Shown here one piece after another: positions 25,652 through 33,935 of a stretch of DNA of 64,000 nt; the first letter of the stretch is position 1, and each line of letters begins with the position of its first letter. Source of the stretch: Flavobacteriaceae bacterium (GTDB lineage: Bacteria; Bacteroidota; Bacteroidia; Flavobacteriales; Flavobacteriaceae). The position numbers were made by a program, and so were the translations under genes. The notes beneath the pieces are model-generated. The model worked only from the letters and a program-made list of their open reading frames with translations. It searched no databases and had not been told where the DNA came from. Where the stretch lies: assembly GCA_009827225.1 (NCBI GenBank), contig WUAI01000014.1, positions 1 to 64,000 on the forward strand, read 5' to 3'.

Positions 25652-28600
25652 ATACTCTTACTTGCAACCACGGTATGGTTGAAAGACGTTACTATTAATT
25701 CATTTTCCGGTGTTAGGTATATCCCATTCCGGTTTTCACCATTTGCTACTTTTGATCCAGCTGTTATTGTTTGATCATCGGTTTTAAGAGTTAGTTTGTC
25801 TACGGATTCGACCCCTTTCACACTTAAGATGCAATTCATAATCTGGGTCAAAGTAACTCCCTGGTCGATTTCAATTTGTGATTCGTTTGATTGTATCCAG
25901 GGAGAAAGAAATATTTTCAGTGTGTCATTCACATTTTGCAACACTTTATCTTCCTCCATTTGAGGACTCACTGTGATCTCTGTATCCACGGTCAAAGGAA
26001 TCAACTTAAAATTTTGTACTTCTGCTCGTTGGTCCATCATAATTCGATCGGAAAGGAATGCATTCATCGATAATTCCTCACATCGGGTGATGGCAGGTCG
26101 AAACGCCGATGGATCCAGTGCATTTTCAAATTCCGGTACTATATAAATGTCTATGCAACCCTTCAACTTATTCAATACCGCCTTGGTGTAAAAGACATGG
26201 TCAAAATTTTCCCGTAGCAATCGGAAGTAATCTTCCCGGCTAACCGCCCTGTCTTTTGTTAGGATGCGATTACTTACCCTATTGTACATTTGAGTGGTGT
26301 TCTCTTCTGCTTTTCCCCCAAACGACTGAAACGGTTGAGAAACTGAAGTGATGTCCCTATTTGTTATTTTCAGCTTTGTGATGGTTCCAGGTGCAGTCCA
26401 TGGAGCTGTTGTGGAATCTAAATAATCGACTCCCGTTCTTATCAATTCAATACCATTGGTGCTTAATAATGTGGTGCCGGGATATAGACTAGCCAAGGAA
26501 TCCACAGACAGGCAGAGCCAGGAGGACTTGCTAGGCATAATCGTGTTTTTTTCTGAAATGTCCTGCGGGATGTCAACCTGCAAAATTCCTGAACAATTTA
26601 AATTTTCCGTACCATCCCAAAGGACTGGTAATTTATTCCATTGATTCTGGTTAGCATACGAATAGGTTACCGGAGAGGAATCCACAGAATCACTTGATAA
26701 AGGTGCCTTCTTTCTGGCCATTTCGAAGAAAAGATTCAATTGGTTATTAGCCTGGACGCCTTCAACTTGGATATACAGGGCTGCCTCCGCTGGCAATGCC
26801 ATATGCAGGGGTAATCCGGCCGTCTTGATTAGTTTTTTCTGAGTATCTTCGGAAGGGCGACATAGCAAATTCACCCCTTGATACGATTCTTTGGGAACTT
26901 CAAAGTTTCCGAAAGGAGATAAATAAAAACAATCGAAATTCTGAGGCAATGGCTTGATTTTAAAGCTTGATGGCGTAGGAGTTACCACGGCATTATTTCC
27001 TGTCGTTTTCGTAATGAATTTAATTTCTTCTTCCGCAGAATAGCTCGCAATAAATGAAGTGACTTTTGGGGTGAAAGGTTTGTTTGCTGGTCCCAAAATC
27101 GTAACATCCTGATCATGTCTTGCAGATAAGACTTTGGCATTATCCATGGCAATAGAAGAGATCACATTTCCGTAGATGTCTGCTCCAAAACCATACTCTG
27201 GATGTGAAAGTTGCATTCGAATAAATCCAGTCTCGCTTAAATCTGTATATTTTAGCTCTTTAGTTTGTAATTCAGGGGTTCCCGTAATTGCAGCTCCGGT
27301 ATTTAACGTTGGATATGCAAAAATGCTCGTAGGTGCGTTCTGACATTTAAGGACATCAGGATCTTTAAAATTCTTCTTAGGTTTTTTAGTCTTTTTAGCC
27401 TTTACTTCATGTGTACTGAATAACAAATTAGATCCGGAAGTATCCCCGGGAACACAGCCCATATCGGTTGCGTACCCCTCATATTCTGATTGATCCGAAC
27501 TGAGTTTGCCATTACTTTTATACATATTCTGGAATGGTTCCCAGCTTCCATTGACTAACCGATCGAAATTCACCTTAAAACACACATTATTATAGGGTTC
27601 CACGGCATCTTCATGCTTCTTACTCCTTAAAAAGGAAATCAGATGCCCTACCGCTGCCACCGGTGTTGATATAAAAGGAATCGATTTGAGTAAGGGTATT
27701 TTCGATAATGCCGCCGTTACTGATAACTTCTTTCTTTTGAAGTTCCTCGAAGTAATGTGATCATCAGGATTTTCCAGGTAGTTGTTGTAGGCCTGGTAAT
27801 ATTCCTGGAAATCTCCCGGCAATTGGTCCCAGTTGAATTCTATTTTTAGTTTGGATATATTTTTACTGAAGATTTCTTCGCTACCAATAATAAAACTGCG
27901 ATTTACCGCCGGCATAGGACCAAATAACTCGAATGGTGCCTTGGTACTCAGCTTTCCAAAATCGTTGTAAAGTGTTAAATTCTTTAGATTCGACACATTG
28001 GTGATAATCTTTAACGACGAAAGGACGGGTGGTTCGCTCAATTTCGCATATTCAGAAAAAACCACTTTGAACATTGGCCAGTTGCTATTGAAACCATCCG
28101 GGTTTTTAGAAATCGGCTCAATGGGCAATACTTCCGGACCCAGCTCCAGGGTAAAATTCAGGAAACCGTGTGTGGTGGTGTCGAATTTAAACGGAGACTT
28201 CAGATTGGCAGTGACATCTAACCACTTTTTTGCGGTACTCAAGTATATTTTAGCATTATTGAACGCTCGCAGATCGTATCTTTTGATAAATTTCAATTGG
28301 ATACCTAAATTTCGCTGTCCTTCTTTAAGCAACAGCGAGGGGCTGGCAAATGCCATACCTAAATTTACAGTTGTAGCCGTTATGTCATTCGAATTACCGA
28401 ATGTATTCCATGCAGAGATCTTCCCTTTTACATCCTTCTTTAATTGAGATGGGGCCTTATTCTCCTTCAATAATAAAGTCTGAAGTGTTGAATTGCTAGT
28501 AGATAAAGTGTTCCCAGTTCCAGCGAATAAAGTGTAGGCATTAGTAATCACCGCCGGGTTTAGCGGTTCACTTTTAGTATTCTGAAAATAAACTGGTTCC

Positions 28601-29583
28601 TTATTGACATTGATTCCTGCATTGAAGAGGGTACCACTCGGAAGTTGGAACGCCCCGCTTTTAGCATTGACTCCAATGGTCACAAACACAGAATCCGGAG
28701 TTGCTTCTTTCAGGCTTTGTTTGAGTATGTCATCGTAATAGAAGTCGAGATGTTTCTTTCCAAATTCATTGAGCTTTTTTTGTGGATGTTCAAGTAACCT
28801 CACAAAGGTTCTGAGGAGCACAGTATCCGGAAAACCATCTTTCTTTTTTTGTAGATCTTCAAACTCTCCCTCGGCATATTCCGTAATTTGATCGATGAAT
28901 TTATAGAGTGTATTACCTACAATACTTAAGGCTTTCCATTGTCTCATCAACGGAGTTTCATCTTTGGATATGTGCATTCCGAAAACTACCCAAAATGGTT
29001 CCTTGGCCTTGTGCTTCGACCACAATTCGTTAGAAAAAGTTTCCAATTCATAGGTGCTCACCCCGTTGATGTTCTTCCAGGGTTTTGACTGACTAATGTG
29101 ATTCCGAAGTTCAAAGAATGCCCATAAGTACTGACTTATCCCGTGTTTTATACTATGAAGGGTATATTTTTTTAATGTATACTCCTTGTTATAGATGTAC
29201 ATATAATAAGACCATTCCTCCAGGGTCATGAACAGATCCGTAAAATGATCTAAAACGTAGTTCAGTCGTTTCTCAATATCTTCTGAAGTTTTATGGTTCA
29301 CTATACCGTTGTACAAGAGTTTCATGGCACGTTCGTAGTGCTTAAAACCATTGGGCAATGCCGATTTAGATATATACGCTGTCAAAAAAGCAGGGTCTTT
29401 TAATAAGAGTGGCTTCCAGTTGTCGTAGATGATATTGTTGCGATCGTAGAAATTGATCAGTGAAGCAAAATTCGCCAGGAAAGTAAGTCGATCCGCTTCC
29501 GTCCGGCCATCGATCATGTGAGGTCCGGGTACAATGGACTCGACCTGAGATTGAATTACTTTATTTAGATCAATGGCTGTCAT
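25648..29583 (-). CDS. eCIS baseplate J/gp47-like protein (Afp11-like)
   Basis: A 1311-residue baseplate protein. The first about 280 residues are helical and name no domain. Beta-rich modules follow, including VFVTIGVNAKSGAFQLPSGTLF at about 300. The last about 230 residues show the baseplate J/gp47 signature: YNRVSNRILTKDRAVSREDYFRLLRENF, a strand with CIDIYIVPEFEN, VTLTQIMNCILSVKGVESVD and LTPENELIV. In contractile systems this protein bridges sheath and spike hub. It is long for the family, with a Lys-rich insertion at about residues 740-760 (KAKKTKKPKKNFKD). It lies 3 nt after the gp25-like gene. Confidence 0.88.
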   Translation of the reverse strand: MTAIDLNKVIQSQVESIVPGPHMIDGRTEADRLTFLANFASLINFYDRNNIIYDNWKPLLLKDPAFLTAYISKSALPNGFKHYERAMKLLYNGIVNHKTSEDIEKRLNYVLDHFTDLFMTLEEWSYYMYIYNKEYTLKKYTLHSIKHGISQYLWAFFELRNHISQSKPWKNINGVSTYELETFSNELWSKHKAKEPFWVVFGMHISKDETPLMRQWKALSIVGNTLYKFIDQITEYAEGEFEDLQKKKDGFPDTVLLRTFVRLLEHPQKKLNEFGKKHLDFYYDDILKQSLKEATPDSVFVTIGVNAKSGAFQLPSGTLFNAGINVNKEPVYFQNTKSEPLNPAVITNAYTLFAGTGNTLSTSNSTLQTLLLKENKAPSQLKKDVKGKISAWNTFGNSNDITATTVNLGMAFASPSLLLKEGQRNLGIQLKFIKRYDLRAFNNAKIYLSTAKKWLDVTANLKSPFKFDTTTHGFLNFTLELGPEVLPIEPISKNPDGFNSNWPMFKVVFSEYAKLSEPPVLSSLKIITNVSNLKNLTLYNDFGKLSTKAPFELFGPMPAVNRSFIIGSEEIFSKNISKLKIEFNWDQLPGDFQEYYQAYNNYLENPDDHITSRNFKRKKLSVTAALSKIPLLKSIPFISTPVAAVGHLISFLRSKKHEDAVEPYNNVCFKVNFDRLVNGSWEPFQNMYKSNGKLSSDQSEYEGYATDMGCVPGDTSGSNLLFSTHEVKAKKTKKPKKNFKDPDVLKCQNAPTSIFAYPTLNTGAAITGTPELQTKELKYTDLSETGFIRMQLSHPEYGFGADIYGNVISSIAMDNAKVLSARHDQDVTILGPANKPFTPKVTSFIASYSAEEEIKFITKTTGNNAVVTPTPSSFKIKPLPQNFDCFYLSPFGNFEVPKESYQGVNLLCRPSEDTQKKLIKTAGLPLHMALPAEAALYIQVEGVQANNQLNLFFEMARKKAPLSSDSVDSSPVTYSYANQNQWNKLPVLWDGTENLNCSGILQVDIPQDISEKNTIMPSKSSWLCLSVDSLASLYPGTTLLSTNGIELIRTGVDYLDSTTAPWTAPGTITKLKITNRDITSVSQPFQSFGGKAEENTTQMYNRVSNRILTKDRAVSREDYFRLLRENFDHVFYTKAVLNKLKGCIDIYIVPEFENALDPSAFRPAITRCEELSMNAFLSDRIMMDQRAEVQNFKLIPLTVDTEITVSPQMEEDKVLQNVNDTLKIFLSPWIQSNESQIEIDQGVTLTQIMNCILSVKGVESVDKLTLKTDDQTITAGSKVANGENRNGIYLTPENELIVTSFNHTVVASKSI

Positions 29584-29586
29584 AAA

Positions 29587-30009
29587 TTATAAACTTGTTC
29601 CTTCTTTTAAATGAAATGGAAAAACATAGTTATGCCTTGTATTGGTTTCATTAAACACGTATTGAATCTCTATGTTCACCTGCCCATTCCTATCCACAAA
29701 ATCCACCTCGACTTTTTCAACCGTTATTCGAGGTTCGTTGATCAATAATGCATAGGCAACCGTATCCTGGATCTCCCCTTTTAATGTTTCATCCATACTT
29801 CTGAAAAAGAACTCCTGCAGGCCGGAACCCAACTGAGGCTCCAGGTATCGCTCCCCTTTTTTGGTCTGTAGAATGATCTTTATAGATTGATTTACATTCT
29901 CCAAATACTCCGTTTGATCCAGCTGATAATTTCCAGCCGTAAACGACACCGGAAATGACCATCCCGAGCCATAAAAATGTTCCTGTCTTTTTGTCTTTGT
30001 ATTATCCAC
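29587..30009 (-). CDS. GPW/gp25 family baseplate protein (Afp9-like)
   Basis: A 140-residue gp25-like wedge protein. The pattern QTKKGERYLEPQLGSGLQEFFF followed by INEPRITVEKVEV contains the conserved EPR motif that joins the baseplate to the first sheath ring in phage T4 gp25, TssE and Afp9. The lysozyme-like fold of the family has no catalytic role here. Its first codons overlap the end of the PAAR gene by 8 bp (30002-30009), another sign of tight coupling. Confidence 0.93.
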   Translation of the reverse strand: MDNTKTKRQEHFYGSGWSFPVSFTAGNYQLDQTEYLENVNQSIKIILQTKKGERYLEPQLGSGLQEFFFRSMDETLKGEIQDTVAYALLINEPRITVEKVEVDFVDRNGQVNIEIQYVFNETNTRHNYVFPFHLKEGTSL

Positions 30010-30301
30010 CTATTATTACTGTAAATGCTCCTAAAACAATTTCACCACCATGCGCCGTAGCATCCCCCATTCTCGCGGCCGGCATTCCCCCTATCATCAC
30101 CGTGGCCGAGCCTTCAATGATTGCATCCGGAGGACCTACACAAACAAGCTCGTCGCCTAACTTTGCTGCGGGCAACTTCTCGATCAACACAGTGGGTTCA
30201 CAGGGCCCCACTATCGGTCCTCCCACATGCGGAATGGGTGGTACCGCCGGAGTTTCCATCGGACATTCATGAAAGTCGCTCATTCTTGCTGCTGGTGGCA
30301 T
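30002..30301 (-). CDS. PAAR-domain spike tip protein (Afp10-like)
   Basis: A 99-residue protein made of PAAR-type repeats: MPPAARMSDFHECP at the N-terminus, PIVGPCEPTVLIEKLPAAKLGD, ATVMIGGMPAARMGDATAHGG and the closing IVLGAFTVIIGG. PAAR proteins form a sharp cone on the VgrG-like spike, usually holding one metal ion through His and Cys; candidate ligands here include His11, Cys13 and the His of TAHGG. No toxin extension is fused to it, so payload is not carried at the tip by fusion. It lies 11 nt after the VgrG-like gene. Confidence 0.92.
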   Translation of the reverse strand: MPPAARMSDFHECPMETPAVPPIPHVGGPIVGPCEPTVLIEKLPAAKLGDELVCVGPPDAIIEGSATVMIGGMPAARMGDATAHGGEIVLGAFTVIIGG

Positions 30302-30312
30302 ATTTATATTAT

Positions 30313-32112
30313 TTAATTAATCATTACCATGGCGCCTTTAAGCGTTAGTTCTCCGCCTCCCTGAACACTGGCTGAAGCACTGCCTTCTGCAGAATATTCT
30401 GCGTCAGCCGACTGCTTTATATTCATTCCACTAACACTCACATCGCCACCCGAAGCCTCAATCGTTACTCCTTCTGTACCTTTTATAGTCACAGACTGAT
30501 CGGCTTCGATCGAAATGCTTTGTTCACTTTTCATCACAATGCCACTTTCAGACATAACAATGCTATTATTATTTTGATCCTGGATGGAGATCTGCTTGTC
30601 CTCGTCACTGAAAACCGCAGTATTCTTACTTGGGGTTACAATGGTGAAAATTTTGTTTTCGTCATCAAAAATGATCTCGATTCCCGACTTAGATACAATG
30701 GCTTTGGTAGTATTATTCTCATTGGGTTCCATTCCCTCAAATGGTTTTAATTTTGTACTGCTGTAAAGGCTACCTAGTATGATAGGGTATCTCGGATCTT
30801 CATTTAAGAAACCTACAACAACCTCATCGCCAACCTCCGGCAAAAAGAACGCGCCGGCATTATTTGTTGAATAAAAACTGGCATGTCTCGCCCACAGTCC
30901 CTCTCCGTTAGGATCGAAAATCGGGATATCCACCAGTATGCGGTATTGGTTATCCGGATCTTCGTACATTTTTTTAACCGTCGCTGTAAACAGTCCGTTG
31001 ACTCCCGGCAATAATCCTGAAGCGGGTGGAGCCATTACGTCGGGAATTTCAGTAAACCATTGAAAAGACAAACCAAAAGAAATTTCTGTGATCCAGTTTC
31101 CTTCTGAAATCGTATGCCTTACTGCGGAAACAAAGTGGTCACCATTGAAGCGATCTCCCAAGCCACTGAAGGTTACATATTTGGCAGGAAGTACAAGATT
31201 GTTTCCCTGACAAGTTACTTGCCCCCTGAATTTGGAATATTCGCTCTTCACCAGTTGAGCCTTGCTCCAATTGGTGAGCTCCTCTTCCGTAAGGGGGGCA
31301 GAAGTTTGGAGTTCAAAGTTGCTCAATCCCACTACTTCGGATAAGGTCTTAGAAGAAATATTCCCTGCTCCTGCATGATCATTGGTTCCTTCACCACTCA
31401 CGATCTCCTGGGTCTGATAATCCCATGCACTTGCCTTTACCGATCCCAATTGGTAAATTGAATCCATGTCTCCATTAAATTCGTGGATGTCATCCCCATA
31501 GTTGAGCGTTAAGACAGATTCCGTATTCTCGTCCGGTTTTTGAACGGCAAGTGTTCCATTCACACTGGTTACAATTAAACCGTTGGTTTCCGCTCTGGAA
31601 AGCACAAAATCCCAGTCGGTTGTATAATACTGAACCAATTGCGGCAACTGGATAGTAGTCGACGAAACTTTGGGACTGATGCCGGAATAATTCCCCAGGA
31701 CAGAGGTAATCACATCGCTATCTGTTTTTTCTGAAAATGTCAGACTCTTTCGCCCTACGGTCATTGCAATCGCTTTGTCTCTGCATACTACCTCCAGTAC
31801 AGATCCTTCAATGGGATTAATTCGTATGTTCTGACTGCAGATCACTCCTTTAAAAAGAAGTTCGTTCTTATTATCATATCCTGCTTCAATGGTAATCTCA
31901 TTGCCCGGAACAAATTCCGAAGACGAACTTGCTTCAAATTTTCCGGTATTCGCTTCACCATCCAAGAGCACTATCTCCGCACATCCGATCCGGTTAACTT
32001 CAAAATCTACCTCCACAGATAGTACACGTAACTCGTCCTTGATAGCAGATCCATTCACTTTAATGGACATTGATACCAGGCTTCCGCTGGGTATGTTAGA
32101 TGTTGATGCCAT
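30313..32112 (-). CDS. VgrG/Afp8-like spike protein
   Basis: A 599-residue spike hub. The N-terminal part is the phage gpD/gp27-like hub (LSVEVDFEVNRIGCAEIVLLDGE, ELLFKGVICSQNIRI, VCRDKAIAMTVGRKSLTFSEK). A gp5-type OB fold follows at about 370-450 (GLFTATVKKMYEDPDNQYRI, WARHASFYSTNNAGAFFLPE, GDEVVVGFLNEDPRYPIILG). The C-terminal triple-stranded beta-helix is seen in the repetitive IEADQSVTIKGTEGVTIEAS. The trimer carries the PAAR tip. The start overlaps the LysM gene stop by one base (TAATG). Confidence 0.94.
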   Translation of the reverse strand: MASTSNIPSGSLVSMSIKVNGSAIKDELRVLSVEVDFEVNRIGCAEIVLLDGEANTGKFEASSSSEFVPGNEITIEAGYDNKNELLFKGVICSQNIRINPIEGSVLEVVCRDKAIAMTVGRKSLTFSEKTDSDVITSVLGNYSGISPKVSSTTIQLPQLVQYYTTDWDFVLSRAETNGLIVTSVNGTLAVQKPDENTESVLTLNYGDDIHEFNGDMDSIYQLGSVKASAWDYQTQEIVSGEGTNDHAGAGNISSKTLSEVVGLSNFELQTSAPLTEEELTNWSKAQLVKSEYSKFRGQVTCQGNNLVLPAKYVTFSGLGDRFNGDHFVSAVRHTISEGNWITEISFGLSFQWFTEIPDVMAPPASGLLPGVNGLFTATVKKMYEDPDNQYRILVDIPIFDPNGEGLWARHASFYSTNNAGAFFLPEVGDEVVVGFLNEDPRYPIILGSLYSSTKLKPFEGMEPNENNTTKAIVSKSGIEIIFDDENKIFTIVTPSKNTAVFSDEDKQISIQDQNNNSIVMSESGIVMKSEQSISIEADQSVTIKGTEGVTIEASGGDVSVSGMNIKQSADAEYSAEGSASASVQGGGELTLKGAMVMIN

Positions 32113-32789
32113 TACACTGCAGGAATTATTGGAGGAAAGATCAATTTGTCCCCTCCTTTTAGTTTTCTGAATTTGTCTAGTTTGTTGTACGCAGCTACCT
32201 GTACATAATAGGATTCATCGTTCCAAATCCTTTTGCATAACTGCGGAAGCGTTTCTCCATCGATCACGTGAACAATATGACTTACGTCTGGCGATTCCTT
32301 CTTGTCCAGTTTTTCAAGGGTGCTAGGCGAGATGTATTGACTGAAACTCATGGAAACCTTTGCTCTCAGCGGACTCCCGTCCGGCCGAAAATAGGTGTAC
32401 GATATATCCAAAGAATCTAAAACACCTTTGAAGACCATATTTTTTCCCCATTGGATCTTTACAAAATTGGGGCGGTGGATCTCACCTTGATAGGTGTATA
32501 CAATATTTTCCAATGCCTGAATTTCATCTTTCATCACGGTGCGCTTGCTGTCCACCAGACCAGTGCAGTCAATAACTATGTCAAAGTTTAATTTATCACT
32601 GGGTGTGCTTTTATATCGCTGTGAAGACGAACTGGAATCCGGTGCTTGCTTCTTGTCATACTCCACACTTTTCTGCAGTTTTAGCGACTCCGGATTTATC
32701 ATCACTACATAGGGTTTTCCTTTGAATGATTTCTGAAATTCCTCATCCATATAACCCGTTATTCTCATTCGCTGCAGTCCTGATCCCAT
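32112..32789 (-). CDS. LysM-domain baseplate protein (Afp7-like)
   Basis: A 225-residue protein with the eCIS Afp7 layout. The N-terminal domain of about 165 residues includes KPYVVMINPESLKLQKSVEYDKKQ and FVKIQWGKNMVFKGVLDSLDISYTYF. A C-terminal LysM module follows (VSHIVHVIDGETLPQLCKRIW to GDKLIFPP). In tailed phages and CIS the equivalent (gp53-like or gpX-like) holds the tube-spike junction; the LysM is thought to be structural rather than peptidoglycan-binding in this setting. It is preceded by the DUF5908 gene (5 nt) and overlaps the spike gene by one base. Confidence 0.92.
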   Translation of the reverse strand: MGSGLQRMRITGYMDEEFQKSFKGKPYVVMINPESLKLQKSVEYDKKQAPDSSSSSQRYKSTPSDKLNFDIVIDCTGLVDSKRTVMKDEIQALENIVYTYQGEIHRPNFVKIQWGKNMVFKGVLDSLDISYTYFRPDGSPLRAKVSMSFSQYISPSTLEKLDKKESPDVSHIVHVIDGETLPQLCKRIWNDESYYVQVAAYNKLDKFRKLKGGDKLIFPPIIPAV

Positions 32790-32794
32790 GTGTA

Positions 32795-32965
32795 TTATCT
32801 TTTGAATTTTTTCCTTCTTCGGTCTTCCGCGATTAGTTTTTTGCTTTCCTCAAACAACTCTTGTTTTAATTCTGAAATTCTATGATCCCAATCCAATTGG
32901 GAATCCCGAATATCCCGACTCCTTACTTCCGTCCTTATTACTATCTCTCTAATTTCTACCGGCAT
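32795..32965 (-). CDS. DUF5908 small eCIS protein (56 residues)
   Basis: A short gene found by translating the gap between the second tube gene and the LysM gene. ATG at 32965 reads MPVEIREIVIRTEV, then a charged helix (WDHRISELKQELFEESKKL) and a basic end (EDRRRKKFKR), stop TAA at 32795-32797. Start MPVEIREIVI and the charged helix match DUF5908, a small protein found at this place in Bacteroidota eCIS loci. It starts 2 nt after the tube gene and ends 5 nt before the LysM gene. Its function is unknown; a tube-baseplate assembly helper is conceivable. Confidence 0.85.
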   Translation of the reverse strand: MPVEIREIVIRTEVRSRDIRDSQLDWDHRISELKQELFEESKKLIAEDRRRKKFKR

Positions 32966-32967
32966 GA

Positions 32968-33447
32968 TTAACCAAATAATTGTGACATTGAAACTGCACT
33001 AATCTCCTGGGCCACCTCGAAATACGTATACGCCAACTCGAGGGTCTCCAATGCGAGACCATTTTCATTCGATTTTAGATCCGAGACAGAATATTTGATG
33101 GGATAAGCACTATGGAACGTCCAGGTAACCAATACCTGCCCGTCTTCATCCAATAAACTTACCGACACATCGTGTGGAACTATCGGGTTTGCCAGACCTT
33201 CGTCTATGGTGCTGGCACACCAGTCTATTAATTCTGACCCTTCCGGAATGATGGCTCTTTTAAGCACCAGATTTTGACCTGTAGTGGTTGTGGGGAGCCG
33301 ATATTTAAACCGGTTTTCTCCACCACATACTACTTCCTCCACTGCCATTTCCTTCGAGATACCCGACACTTCCTGAAAGGCTGCATCGACCCCTTTGAAA
33401 GACAGCTTGAAATAAAAACTAACAGGATAAACCGTGGTACTAGCCAT
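32968..33447 (-). CDS. eCIS tube protein 2 (Afp5/Afp1-like)
   Basis: A 159-residue T4 gp19-like tube protein. Visible family features are FYFKLSFKGVDAAFQEVSGISKEM near the N-terminus, the central NRFKYRLPTTTTGQNLVLKRA, VSVSLLDEDGQVLVTWTF and AYPIKYSVSDLKSNENGLALETLELAY. It is paralogous to the tube protein encoded just upstream, and is more likely the initiator ring on the baseplate (Afp5 role) because it lies next to baseplate genes. That assignment is inference. It overlaps the other tube gene by 8 bp. Confidence 0.93.
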   Translation of the reverse strand: MASTTVYPVSFYFKLSFKGVDAAFQEVSGISKEMAVEEVVCGGENRFKYRLPTTTTGQNLVLKRAIIPEGSELIDWCASTIDEGLANPIVPHDVSVSLLDEDGQVLVTWTFHSAYPIKYSVSDLKSNENGLALETLELAYTYFEVAQEISAVSMSQLFG

Positions 33448-33901
33448 TTGTTATCACCAGTTGTTCGTGGGCAATTTCAAGAGTGTCCACAGCAACTTCA
33501 TTACCATCCGATTTCAAATCGGTACTGGTAATCTTGGTTGGCCAGGCATTGTTCAATTGCCATTGCATGGTCACTTTTCCATTCTCATCAAGCAATTTGA
33601 TGAGTACCGTTCGTCTCTTTATTGTATTCATGGAAATCTCCTTGTGCCAATTCCAGAAGGTATTGTCATTAACGAATACACCTCTTTTCATGGTGATATT
33701 TCCATATTTTACTATGCCAGGCATTTTTTCAGTTGAAAACAGCTTGCTGTTGCTCTTGCGATATTCAATAATTTGATTTTCAACATCCATACCTGAGACT
33801 TCCTGAAAGGCAACTCCTTTTAATTCGGTTCCAAGATCTACTTCAAACCTAAACTTGGGCATTGGCCACGTTGCGCCTTCTTTACTACCGTCGTCTGCCA
33901 T
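33440..33901 (-). CDS. eCIS tube protein 1 (Afp1-like)
   Basis: A 153-residue tube protein with FRFEVDLGTELKGVAFQEVSGMDVENQ, GIVKYGNITMKRGVFVNDNTFWNW, VLIKLLDENGKVTMQWQLNNA and TDLKSDGNEVAVDTLEIAHE. It stacks as hexameric rings to form the tube in which payload is carried. It lies directly after the sheath gene (34 nt apart), which fits the major tube role. Its 3' end overlaps the second tube gene by 8 bp (33440-33447). Confidence 0.94.
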   Translation of the reverse strand: MADDGSKEGATWPMPKFRFEVDLGTELKGVAFQEVSGMDVENQIIEYRKSNSKLFSTEKMPGIVKYGNITMKRGVFVNDNTFWNWHKEISMNTIKRRTVLIKLLDENGKVTMQWQLNNAWPTKITSTDLKSDGNEVAVDTLEIAHEQLVITNG

Positions 33902-33935
33902 AATATTTGATTTTAATTATTAGTTTTTATTTGAT

